A stretch of 49,730 bases of DNA. Origin: Ceraceosorus guamensis. Taxonomy: Eukaryota; Basidiomycota; Exobasidiomycetes; Ceraceosorales; Ceraceosoraceae. The notes beneath the pieces were generated by a model. That model made no database searches. It saw nothing but the letters and a program-made list of their open reading frames with translations, and was not told the DNA's origin. The stretch lies in NCBI RefSeq assembly GCF_003144195.1, contig NW_020290101.1:1-49730 (forward strand), written 5' to 3'. Position 1 is the first letter of the stretch, and each line of letters starts with the position of its first letter. The position numbers were made by a program, and so were the translations under genes. Positions 37,317 through 48,281 of this stretch are shown piece by piece.

Positions 37317-40237
37317 CTCCTCGGGATCACGGAAACGCACATCGCGGAACAGCACGACGATCGTGCTGATGATCCTGAGCACTGGGACGCAAAGCGCCCA
37401 TCATAGAAACACCTCGCTGGCACGAGTGCCAGACTGGTGTGGTGGAGCCGCCTGGGAAGGGGGAAAAAGACGGAACGTTCGTCAGATTCCCCAGACGAAA
37501 ACTGTAATTCGCTGCCCTGACTCGTGGTCTGGCCATGTTGACTCTCCCAAGACTCTCGAGCGTGGACCCAGTGCGCGTGTAGGTGCTCTTGCGAATCAAG
37601 TGGCTGACACGACGTCGGCGTCCCACGAGTGCTGTAAGCAAGCGCGCAGCACCGTGCCGTCCATCCCCTCCGCCACATTTGTAATTTTTCTCGGGAAAAA
37701 ATAATCGCACCAATCGTCTTTGTGGAACGCTATTCTGAATATGAGATATCAGCCGCGACTCCGAATGATCGGAATCGGTAAAATGTGCGAGCTCGCACGC
37801 AAGCTGTCTTGCGAGCACCCTCATTACGGGCCGATTAGCCTCAAGCGAGGGTGACATTCTGCGAAGCGTGTCAGCGAATGTCGCTCATCTTTTCGGCAAG
37901 ACTTTCGTGTGAAGGCATCCCAACGGCGGTGCAAACGTCGAGTCAGATAGGTCCGCGCCATCGGGCACCTGACGCAGACTTTGGCTGAGTCAGAGACTTG
38001 CAACAGACGTGCGGATGCTTACTTGACGCAGCCAACATCCATCAATCAATCACCACATGTCAAGAATCAGTGCGAACCTCCGTCACGAATACGGTAGGGA
38101 CGGCGGTCCGAGTGTCGAGGGAGGGCTTCATCGTGAAAGCCGTGTCCGAACTTTGTATCTGAATGAGACACGAATGAGTGATGATTATGTTGCCGGATCC
38201 TGCGGCTTTTGCAGCATATCCGAATGTACTTCGTGCCAATCGCCTCCGAAGGTCCCGAGGCTCGCATGAAAATACAACCTCTGACCAGGCACTCTGTAAC
38301 GTGCAATCGATCGGGAGTGGACGTTTAGCCTTTGATCGCTGCGGATGAGCCGCACTTGACCGCCTGAAATAGCTGACGATGCCGCCGCCCGGCGGTGCGA
38401 CATTTGGTATCGCCAGAAAGGCCGCTTTCATGAGCTCCATCCAAACACCCGCGCGAATTCAACCTCGGATGCGCTGTCTCCTCTTTCTGCTTCTGCGAAG
38501 GATTGACGAGTTCGGGTGAATTAGACGTCGCGTCTGATTGACGATTGACATGTACAGTCATGCGACTGTGCACAGCGGCTTGGAGTTCTTGCCGCATTCG
38601 CAGGGTCGATGCAGCTAGAAGCGCAGCAGCACAGTTGAGACCTCGATGAGCATGCATGAGCGTTGCCTTACAAACAAACGAACCAACCCAACTTCACGTT
38701 TCATCGATCAACTAGCGCACTCGCTGCTTTCTCGGCTGAATATGGCGCTCACTGGAGCTTCTCGGCCAGAGCGCAGAGCTCGTGTCGATAGCCATATGCT
38801 GTCCATATGCTTTCCGTGCTTTACTTTTCTCTTTCAACCTCCTCTGGGCGATGTTCGATGATGGATTTTGTACTAGCAAGCCTCTGCAAAGAAATGAATT
38901 TTCAGCTCCGCTACATTCACAGATTGCATGCGCGACAGAAGCAGGTCGCTTCGGCTCGCCTGAACTCCGTCGAATTGAGCCGGGGAGCAGCAGGGTTGTG
39001 CAGCGGGAAACCAGCCGTCGCTTGGCGCTTTCACGTCAAAAGTGGCCAGGTGCCGTTGGATCGCTCACGACTCGTGACTGTCGGCATCCGCCAGTGGTGT
39101 AAACGTCAATTCTGAGTTCCAAGCTGCTTGAAAAATAGCGCTAGTGATGGGCCAGTGAAGTTTCGGTAAAGCGCGCGCAGAGATTGGACGGTCCGCGTTC
39201 CTGCACCTCCACACCATGGGGAGATTGCAGAACATTTCTCCAGAACATGCTTCAAGGGGACGAATGAGCCTTGGCTGCGACGGACCTGTCCCGGGGATCC
39301 TCGACTCGAAATCGAGCAGGCGAAGGCGGTCGGTCACGCGTTGGAAGAGGGGTATACAGCACCATACGTGCGCTTTCATATTACCTCGAGCGACGTCTCT
39401 TGTGAGACACAGGTGCGCCCTGGCACCCATGGCACAACACTCACGACTCTCACTATCAAGGCGTGCACACGCTTCACCGTTCTCTGCGGGGGGAGCCGAG
39501 CAAGGGACGGAAGCATCGGGGTGGGCTCGTGCGCACGAGACAGCGTGCGAGGACTCATGCGAGATCTTGACGGCTTGCATCAAATTTGCCCTGAAGTCTG
39601 CATGCTCGTCATCATTCATGCGGGAATTTGGCAGCCTTGGGAGAATGATGCCGTGAGCCACTGCCTGATCTCGGCACTCAGCCAAGTCCTTGCAATGCAA
39701 CACCATATCATCACTAGTGCCAAACGGTCCCTGGCCACGTCGGCGCCACGCTCAAGCATTCCGATTACCGATCGAATTCTGCTCCAGAAAGGCCGTCACC
39801 TCCCCGCTCCATCACCAAACTTGGTCCCGAGGCGAAATGAAGCAATGCCATGCACGACTGCACTCGGCTGATACGACGATTCTTTCCGATGCTGACGGGC
39901 CCTACCGCAAGGATGCCGGCCATGGGGACTGATAATCACCTCGGGCCTACCGCATCGCGGGCCGTCTTTCGTTCGCAGAAGAGTCGAGTGCTGAACACAG
40001 GAAGCCGCTAAGCATTCACACTCGTGACTCGTGAAGGCCCATCCGCGCTTGCCGGAGTACGCTGAGAGCTCGGTAAAGTGTGTGGACCCCCGGAAAAGCG
40101 AGGATGTTCCCAATTGCTGGCAGCAATTCAGTGTTAATTTGTGCTCCCCTCAGGTGTAGGTCACCATAGGAGCGGTCGACACAGGAGTTTTAGGTGTGGA
40201 CGCGCACCTTCGGACACGGTCCCCTAATTACGCAGCA

Positions 40238-40245
40238 CATATAAG
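40238..40245 (+). promoter_or_regulatory. Candidate TATA box of the desaturase gene
   Basis: CATATAAG lies about 140 bp upstream of the ATG and before a CA-rich leader, a sensible core-promoter spacing for a fungal gene. Confidence 0.5.
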
Positions 40246-40297
40246 ATCGCAGCGTCTTTCGCTCCCTCGATCCGTCTCTCACCTCGCAGATTCACTT

Positions 40298-40340
40298 ACA
40301 CACACACACACACACGCACACGCGCGCATACACACACACC
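40298..40340 (+). repeat. CA-rich microsatellite in the desaturase leader
   Basis: (CA)n interrupted by CG units between the TATA-like box and the start codon; probably 5' UTR. Confidence 0.85.
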
Positions 40341-40384
40341 TGTGTCTCACACATTCCTTGACGCGTCGACTCAAGCACAGCACC

Positions 40385-42018
40385 ATGACGTCCAAAGTCT
40401 CCTCGGGCTCTATGGACTACTCCCATCGACCGCACAAGCCGCACCCGAGGGACGAAGATCTGTACGAATATGTGCTTCCCGATCTCACCATAAAGCAGGT
40501 TCTTGATGCCATCCCGGCTCACTGCAAGACCGTCTCCACGTACGAAGGCATCAAGATGTGGATTCGAGACTGGCTGATGGCATACGCTGCCTACAGAGCG
40601 TTCGTCTTTCTCGACGCAGCCTTGGCCAGCACTTCGGCCTCCTCCCTCCCTACCAAAGTACTAGCGGGCACACTCCTTCTCTCCGTCAGGATCTTCTATG
40701 CTCTTCTACAAGGCACCATTGGCTCGGGCATTTGGTTCGTCGCTCATGAAGCCGGTCACCGTACCTTGACCACCTCAAAGACGATAAACGAGATCTGTGG
40801 CTTCATCAATCACAGCTCTATGCTCATACCTTACTGGGCATGGAGAATCGTGCACGCTAATCACCACGCCAACACTGGGCACATTCACAAGGACGAAAAC
40901 TATATTCGTGAGTCCTTTCGATGCGCGCCCTTCCACACCGGCGCTAAAGCTCACCCTTCTCGCGTACATGTTCCAGCCCGTACTCGCCAAGAAAAGGGAC
41001 TCAAGCCTTTGCGACCTGCACCCGTCGACGAGTTCTCACCTCCACTGACTCCTACAAGCGCTGATCGAGCCTCGCTTTCGGAAGATGAGCATGACGGCAG
41101 CTCCTCGCATTCCTCCTCCGTCACTGCCGCGGAGGACATTCAAATTCATCACGCCATAAAGGAGCCGAGTCTCGGCGAATGGCTTGCGGAATACGCCGAG
41201 GATGCTCCCATCTTCAATTTTGTGTGGGTTGTTCAGCTTTGGTGCGACTAGCGCGGAGACCTGCAGCTGACTTTGTAGTGTGCCGACCACAGAAACATCT
41301 TTATAATGGAAGTCTTCGGCATGCCCCTCAGCCTGATTATCAACTTCGGTGGTCAGAGAAAGTACCCGTATGGCACCAGCTACTTTTTGCCTTCGTCTCA
41401 GCTGTTTAAAGAGAAGCACAGGCACCTGATCATCCTTAGCAACCTCGGCGTTGCTGGCATGCTCGCAATTTTGGCGAATTGGATTCGGATCAGCGGCTGG
41501 AGCCACGTCTGGTGGGCTTATTTCATGCCTTTCCTCGTGGTGCGTAGATTTTCTCTTCGACTTCGCATAGCACCAATGACTGACAATCGCTCTCGGTGTC
41601 GTGCCTGCAGACGAACTTCATCGTCGTCATGCTCACCTACCTGCAGCACATAGATCCAGAAGTGCCTCACTTGAGCGAAGAGGTCTGGACATTCTCTCGC
41701 GGCGCTCTCTGCACGGTCGACCAGTCCTTCTGCGGTCCGATTGGTGATTGGTTCACGCACAACCTGTCCCGTTATCACGTCGTGCACCACCTCTGCAGCA
41801 CAAAGATCCCTGCACACCATCTGGCAGAGGCGACGGAAGCGGTCATTCCTCTGCTTGGCAGACACTACAGGTTCAGACCAGAGAAGAACCAGCTCAAGAC
41901 GCTCTGGCAGAATGTGGCAGCCTGCAAGACGATTGCCAACAAAACGGATCCCGTCATCTTCAACCTCGATGCAAACGGTCACGCCCGGGCCTTCCACGCC
42001 AAGTCGAAAGCAGACTAG
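40385..42018 (+). CDS. FAD2: Membrane fatty acid desaturase, delta-12 (oleate) type
   Basis: Four-exon model, 474 residues: 40385-40907, 40977-41223, 41293-41539, 41611-42018. Three His boxes bind the di-iron centre: HEAGH 121-125, HANHH 157-161, HVVHH 395-399. Other marks are DLTIKQVLDAIPAHC near the N-terminus (family LK.lr.aIP.hc) and IPRTR after box 2. Four or more hydrophobic helices lie between. Exon 2 encodes a Ser/Thr-rich linker absent from short plant FAD2. The 41223/41224 donor (GTGGGT) paired with the CACAG acceptor at 41292 was chosen because it gives FNFVNIFIMEVFGMP with family spacing; other donors hit stops. The enzyme would make linoleate in the ER. A delta-12/omega-3 bifunctional activity cannot be excluded. 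ATG context is CACCATGACG. Confidence 0.92.
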
Positions 42019-43280
42019 GTCTCGCAGTGACAGTTGGCTCGCTCGTCTTCTCGCTGTGCTATACATTCCGACGCGCTTCCACTCTCCTTGACCTTGTCAG
42101 AAGACTGCAGTCTCTGAACCTTGCCCCGTCCTGGCCGTATAGAAGACTTGAGCGGCTCATCCTCATTCCCAGCCCGCAAAGTCCACCACTTTCTCTTTCA
42201 ACCACTTTCCCTTTGAGCAACCGTCCTGGCATGGACATACATCCATACACGACCCATGACCTTTGCTCTCGAACACGCTTCCAGGCACAAACGTCTTTTG
42301 CGCTTTGCCCTACCGTGACCTACTCGTTCAGGTCCGCCCCTCAACTCCTTGTACCATACTGTATCCCTCCTCGCCCGCTTTCGCCTTTGCCGCGCTCTGT
42401 CTCTTGACGCTCGAGCTGCCTACTCTTTAACTTCTCCGTCGAAATGGACACTGTCGTTTCTCCTTCCCTTAATGGTTGTGTCTTGATCCTTTGGGGAGCG
42501 ATGATTGCGAATCACGTGCCATGATAGCTTCCAAACCGACATTTTACCGCTACGCGCCGCGTCTACGCTCGCTTGGTGGTGCGGTCCAATCACGGGTCTA
42601 TCTGGCTGGCCTCCTTGCGTGGTCTGTGTGGCTTGCTCTTGCATGTGCTTCGCGTACGCATGAGCATGGACGCAACTCGCGCCTGACCACTTAGGTACGT
42701 AGGGTGCCCGTCATCGACGACGTGAATGCGTGCTTTCGAGCGCTTCTTCTTTTTCACTCTCTGGCGCCTCGTTTTCTGAGTTTGAAAGCCAAGTTGGCCA
42801 AGCGCTATCGATGTGCGCTATCAGACTGCACCGCGAGGAGGCTCTTGATGCTTCATATCGTGATCATGTCCGGCAAGGCCATTCATGATTATACTCAAAG
42901 CTGAAGAGTGCAGCTGGGATGCGCTCGATGACGATTAGCTGCAGTTGCTGTTCCATGTCTGAGACTTGGGGGACGAGGAAAGTGTCCTCCGCTCCCTTCA
43001 CCAAAGCAATTCTTGGCTAGATGCACGGAGCTCTTCATATCGCTGATGTTGTTCCGCATGCAGACGGCAATCGTGAATGGAGGTTGGTCCCTCAAGTCTG
43101 GCTCCGGCTCGTCAGCAGATGGCAAAGGCCAGTCACAATTACGAATGCTGAGCACGAGGAAAGTCCAGCGAGTCAGGTTTCGCTTGACACGTCAGTACGA
43201 GGTCCTCATCAGAGATCCCTCTAGTCTATGACCAGCATCTTCTCTCAGCACCACACCCTCCCTCACCCGCACCGCTGACA
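42019..43280. promoter_or_regulatory. Intergenic region between desaturase and amylase genes
   Basis: CT-rich 3' region of the desaturase followed by gene-free DNA and the amylase promoter. CAATCGTGAATG lies at 43068-43079 and a related AATTACGAATG near 43137. No gene supported. Confidence 0.55.
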
Positions 43281-45183
43281 ATGTCTTCAGCAGCGAACAA
43301 GCACCACTCCGAGGCGGCCCACGCGCCAGTGATGCTTCAGGGGTTCGAGTGGAACACGCCAGCTGGAGGTAATCACTGGCAATGGTTGAGAGACAATGCT
43401 GCGCGATTTGCCGCCATGGGCATCACTGCGATCTGGATCCCACCTGCCACCAAGGGAGGTAATCAGGATGGCACAGGGTACGACATTTACGATATGTGGG
43501 ACCTGGGAGAGTTCGAAAAGAAGCCGGGAGAAGGAGACGGGACGAGAACGAAGTATGGTACCAGACAACAGCTCGAGGAGTGCATTGGCGCGCTCAAGCA
43601 GCACCACATTGTCGTGTACATGGACCTGGTCTGGAATCACAAAGATGGAGCCGATGGGACAGAGAATTTCAAAGCTATCAAGGTGGACTCCGAGAATCGT
43701 TCCAAGGATATCTCTGAGCCGATAGAGATCGAGGGATGGACCAGCTTTACATTTCCCGGTCGTCAAGCGAAGCACAGCGGATTTCAATGGAGCTTCAACC
43801 ACTTTACGGGGGTAGACTATGATAACAAGTCTGGAGACAAGAGCATCTACAGGATCGTGGGCGAAGGAAAAGATTGGGCGGATGATGTAGATGAGGAAAA
43901 GGGTGGATTCGACTTTTTGCTAGGAGCGGATATCGATCATGCTCATCCAGATGTGCGGGAGGAATTCACGAGGTATGCCAAGTGGCTCGTCAGAACATTT
44001 CCAATTGCCGGAATGCGCTTCGACGCCGTAAAGGTGAGAAGGAGGAGGAGGAGGAGGAGGAGGAGGAGGAGGAGGAGGAGGGACGCGATTGCGCGTGCGC
44101 CGCAGACCCTGCTCACTCCTCTGCATCCGACATAATAGCACTTCTCCCGCACCTTTTTGGCATCCATGGTCAAAATCATGCGCGAAGAAGCTCGGCATGT
44201 AAGGAAGGAAGCTGGCAAGGAGCCCTTTGAGGAGACAGATGGGCCATGTCTCTTTGCAGTTGGCGAGCTCTGGAAAGACTCTATCGAGACGATTGTGCAT
44301 TACGTGACAAATTTTGAAGGAGAGCAGATGAGTTTGTTTGATGCACCTCTTCATTACAATTTCAAGGAGGCTAGCGATGCAGCGGAGAATTTTGATTTGA
44401 GGAAAGTTCTGGATGGCACGATGATGCAAAAAAGACCCATCGATGCTGTCACCCTCGTCGAGAATCATGGTGCGTCTCAATGAGTTGCGAGACACCCCTG
44501 GACGCGCACGCTAACTACAGCTTCTTCCTCTCTATGACTAAGATACGCAACCCGGTCAATCGCTGGCGTCGCCGATTTCTGCTACCTTCAAGCCTTTGGC
44601 GTATGCTCTAATTCTTCTTCGCGCCGAAGGATATCCCTGCGTATTCCTCGGCGATCTGGATGGCTGCCACGCCGAAGGAGACTCTCAACCTTCTGTGCCC
44701 AAGATGAACGATCTGGACAAGTTTATCAAGGCGAGAAAGTACTTTGGCGCTGGTGAACAGAGGGAGTACTGGGATCATCCCAATTGTATCGGATGGGTCA
44801 GGACGGGGGCGGGCGAGAATGGTGGATGTGCTGTGGTCCTATGCAATGGAAGTGGAGATGGAGAGAAGAGGATGGAAATCGGCAAGGTGCGCTTTTGAGT
44901 CTCTGTTGCTGCCCTGCTGCAGCGCTGCGTTGACCGTCCATCCAACTTGGCGTGCTGCAGGACCACGCAGGAGAGAAGTGGATAGACGTGATTGGTTGGA
45001 GGAAGGGCGAAGTCACTATCGGAGACGACGGCTGGGCAAGTGAGTGCTTCTTCGATTTTGCGGTGCGCGACAGAGATTGGTGCTTTATCTCCTTGCCTCT
45101 CCTGTCCAGACTTCCACTGCCACCCACGAAGCGCTGCCATCTGGGCTCGCAAAGATGCAGACGCTATCAAGGAATTCGCGTGA
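43281..45183 (+). CDS. Intracellular GH13 alpha-amylase
   Basis: Five-exon model, 526 residues: 43281-44033, 44139-44469, 44543-44886, 44961-45039, 45110-45183. It starts directly with the TIM barrel (MLQGFEWNTPAGGNHW), with no signal peptide, like GH13_5-type cytosolic amylases. Catalytic residues: nucleophile D248 in GMRFDAVK, acid/base E294 in FAVGELW, and D362 in ENHDTQPG, formed across intron 2. The substrate region AIWIPPATKG and VVYMDLVWNHK are also conserved. The C-terminal beta domain (IGWVRTGAGENGG; TIGDDGWANF) is present. Likely role: cleavage of alpha-1,4-glucan (glycogen or cell-wall alpha-glucan precursors) inside the cell. Intron 1 is almost wholly (GGA)n. The usual family sequence DNHD is ENHD here, with the catalytic Asp kept. 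Confidence 0.93.
44038..44082 (+). repeat. (GGA)n repeat in amylase intron 1
   Basis: About fifteen GGA units begin a few bases after the 5' splice site and fill nearly half of the 105-nt intron; the sense strand is the purine strand. Confidence 0.95.
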
Positions 45184-45912
45184 CACGCCATTGCAAGTGA
45201 CCGGAGGTCGAGCATGACATGCAAGATTCGTGATTGTCGGCAACTTTCTCCATCCAATAGACTTGGCAGATTTCCCTAGATCAACACGCTCCATACTGAT
45301 TTGGCGTGTGCCCTCTAGCTATCGTGATTCACACTGGTCTGCTGGGCAAGGCGACCTCGTGTGGATGCCTCCGACGCGAAAAGTTTGTTCAGATCATGAG
45401 TACGATGTGGAACACCTATAAACCTCCAATGCAATCACAATAAGCTTACATTCTGAATCAAGAAGCATTCCATCACGGCTGGCAATAAGAATCACGAATG
45501 TGACTAACAAAGGGTGAATGTGAATCAATGACGAATCTGTGAATTTGGAATCAAATCGCAAATCTTGATCAATGTTGCAAGGTGGTGCGAGGAGGACGTG
45601 GTCACGTGACGACATTCCGCTTCTTTGAAAGCGGGGTTCGCGAAGCCGAGCCGGAGCGCGTGCAAGCCGATCATCAACTTCAGCGATGATTTCAGTGGCG
45701 CTGTGCTCGTCTCGACACGCATCACTGGGACTCGTGACTCCTCGCCTCCGCTCGCGCAAACACTCAGGCGCACTGTGACTACGAGCATCGAACGTACCGG
45801 TAGATCAGGGGCGCTCTGACAGACATCGAACTGACTTGAAACGGCATCTTTCCTGCCCAGTCTGGGATTCGCAAGAGCTCGATTGTTGGTACCTTGATTG
45901 GCGAGGCGCGAG
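45184..45912. promoter_or_regulatory. Amylase 3' region and PEX14 promoter, dense in AATCACGAAT motifs
   Basis: The densest motif cluster of the window: about 45225-45236, 45321-45332, 45488-45502, 45516-45552 (a degenerate string) and 45729-45740. No gene is supported in these 729 bp. Confidence 0.6.
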
Positions 45913-48000
45913 ATGACTGACCCATCCGGCTCGTCGCCCGCTCGAGCGGAACCTCAATCGTCGATCGTAAACGACTACTCCGGCCGCTCTGAGGAGCAGC
46001 AGCAGCACGCGCAAGCTGTGCGCTTTCTCACTTCTCTTCGAGCCCATCAATCCACCGTTGTCGCTGGCAGCGCGAAATCGGAGGAGGAGGTGCGCTCTGA
46101 GCAGCGAGGATTTTTGAAAGCCAAAGGATTGAGCGAGGACCAAATCGATGCTGCCTTTAGAGAGGCAGAGAGACCCGCTTCTGACGCGATGGCAGGTCAA
46201 GCAGCTCCAGCTCCAGCTCAGACCAGCATTGCGGCGGAGACGAGGGAAGAGAATCAGGCGTGGAGAGCTGCAGCTACTGCTTTCAACGATCCTTTGCATG
46301 CCGCGCCTGGATCCACCTTGCTACCTCTCCCTTCCAAGGACTACCCCGCTTCACCGCTGGCACTGTATTACGAGCAGAGAAATGGTAGAGCGCAAGAGTC
46401 TGTCCCTACTACGCCAAGGGATAGATACAAGGTGTTGCTCAGGTTCTTTGCTACTCTGAGCTACGCATCCGTGCTTGGCGGTGGCATTGCAGCTGTCGCT
46501 GTTGCGCTCTACAGGGTGAGTGGAGTCCGAAGCGCGCTAGGGATGTCGCCGTCACTCATACCTTCATCCACAACTTCTTTAGGCATATATCCTACCTCGA
46601 CTCACAGAGACGCTCTCAGCTCGCTCTGCCTTGTTGAAGCATCATCACACACAATACGGCTCCTTGTTGGAAAAGATACGCTTGGTTGGTAAGCAGGCGA
46701 TCGGGGGTCCTGTGCGGGCCGAGTCGGCGGATGAGCCGGCCGACGTGGCGCCTGAAACCGCAGAGGAAGACAGAGATGGCATAGCCACAGCAGTCAAGAA
46801 GGTCACTTTCAGTGACGAGGTGGAGAGAGACGACGCTTTGAAGTCCGAGACGGCGGTGGGCCCGCTTGCGGATCCGTCAGTAGAAGAGAAAGAGACAAAG
46901 AGCGCAATGAAGAAATCTGCATCTTCGACATCTATAAGCTCTGATCTGCGCTCACCAAAGAAGAGCGTTGCGGGTCTGGATGCAGAGGGAGAGGCTGTAG
47001 TAGCAGTGGAAAAGCAAGAGCAGGAACCTCTCAAGCCGATTTATTTGTTCGACGATCTCTGCGCCAGCTTGACTCGACTTTCGACGGCGCTCAAAGGCGA
47101 ATTGGGTGCGACGGATGCTGGCGCTCGGGGCTCCAAAGCTCCTTCTCGGTCTCGACTTCCTCCAAATCTAGGATCAAAGCAAGCGACCGTGTTTTCCGAA
47201 TCGTCGGCCGATGAAGATTGGGAGTCTTCCTTGTCCGCATCCGAAGGGGAGGGCGCGCACGCAGAGGAAGAAGAGGACGAATTGGAATTCGATCCTTTTG
47301 CTCCTATACCGCGAAGGCATGCGAGCAGTAAAGTTCGACGTAGAGTAGGTCCTTCCAGTCGAATGGGTGGCGGCAAACATTCGCCTTCACCCTTGTCCAA
47401 CTCTTCTTCCGATGTGCACACGATCAGGCAGGGACAAGGCCAAGCACATGCTTCAAGTTCCAACCCCAAAGAGCTCTATTCTAGACTGAGCAACCTCAAC
47501 TCCTACATTAATGCGCAGAGCTTCTTGTCCAGCACAAACGATGTGGGAAGGTACAATGGACCGTTGGGCATCTCCAATCCGAGCAGCACCTCCACACCAT
47601 CGGGTTACTTGAGCGCCTCTGCGAGCGAAAATGAGAGCCCTTTCAAAGCTAGAGGAACGGCCACTGCTGCTACTGTCACGAGTGGCAGCGGCGCGACGGA
47701 CACTTCAGCTGCACCAACTGCCGTCAGACCGACGGATGTGAATCAGGTAAAGGCAGAGATCAGAAGTTTGAAAGGTCTCTTGTTGAGCAGGTGAGTACCG
47801 TGTCCCTGCCCCTGGCATCTATCGTCAAGGCCGCTTCATGCTCTGGAAAAGGAAAGGTTTCGAGGTGCGATGCTCCTCATTGACTTCTCACATTCTTTGC
47901 CCTTTCACCGCCCACTCCTCGCCCCCCCTTTTTTTCTTTCCCTCTTGCTAGACGAAATTTCCCCTCGTACTCTCGTCCGCCCGTCGTGCAGTCTTCTTGA
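45913..48000 (+). CDS. PEX14: Peroxin PEX14, docking factor of peroxisomal import
   Basis: Three-exon model, 619 residues: 45913-46515, 46583-47790, 47952-48000. The N-terminal Pex14 domain is QQQHAQAVRFLTSLRAHQ...RGFLKAKGLSEDQIDAAFREAE, the part that binds WxxxF/Y motifs of Pex5. A hydrophobic segment YASVLGGGIAAVAVALYR (about 182-200) anchors it in the peroxisomal membrane. A long acidic/Ser-rich tail follows, ending with IRSLKGLLLSRRNFPSYSRPP, joined across the last intron and typical of fungal Pex14. The protein docks cargo-loaded Pex5/Pex7. The ATG lies five codons after an upstream TTG in the same frame. The tail is longer than in yeast Pex14 (341 residues). Confidence 0.93.
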
Positions 48001-48281
48001 TCGGCATTAAATCGGCGCCGCATGCGCTCTTGCCCCGGCCGGGTGCAAGCCCCACGAACATCGCCTCGGCAATGCACGTTGTACCACACCTTTGCGCTCA
48101 ATCGAATCTGCGAAGTGTCGAGTTCTTCTTTGATCATGGGTTCGAGCGGTCTGAAGGATTCGTGAGGGCGTATGGTACAATGCCGAGTCGGGAGATAGGT
48201 GTGCAAGGGGGGGTGGCAAAAGCCGCTCATCTGTCCCAGACCGCACCCGACGATGAAGCTTGCGTCTTCTAAATGGAAAAG

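Larger units (their letters stand above)
37317..40384. other. 3.1-kb gene-free interval upstream of the desaturase
   Basis: The largest gap of the window. Overlapping open frames occur on both strands near 39065-39871 (213 codons minus; 176 and 146 plus), but none has family motifs or splice structure. A minus frame at 37327-37857 starts with ATG but is also unrecognised. ACTCGTGACT-type motifs lie at 39064-39080 and 40020-40037. The last 200 bp is the desaturase promoter with CATATAAG at 40238-40245 and a CA-rich leader. Confidence 0.5.

Noticed and set aside
39293-39309. A perfect 5-bp stem with loop CTCGAAA, like a tRNA-Ser(CGA) anticodon arm
   Set aside because: No D arm, T arm (GGTTCGA) or matching acceptor stem can be placed around it on either strand.
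40196-40384. N-terminal extension of the desaturase rich in Thr-His
   Set aside because: It is translated from the CA-repeat leader, opens with GTG, and the CACCATGACG start at 40385 fits the family.
41748-42407. 219-codon frame overlapping the desaturase end
   Set aside because: It is in an alternative frame of desaturase exon 4 and its CT-rich 3' region, with no family motifs.
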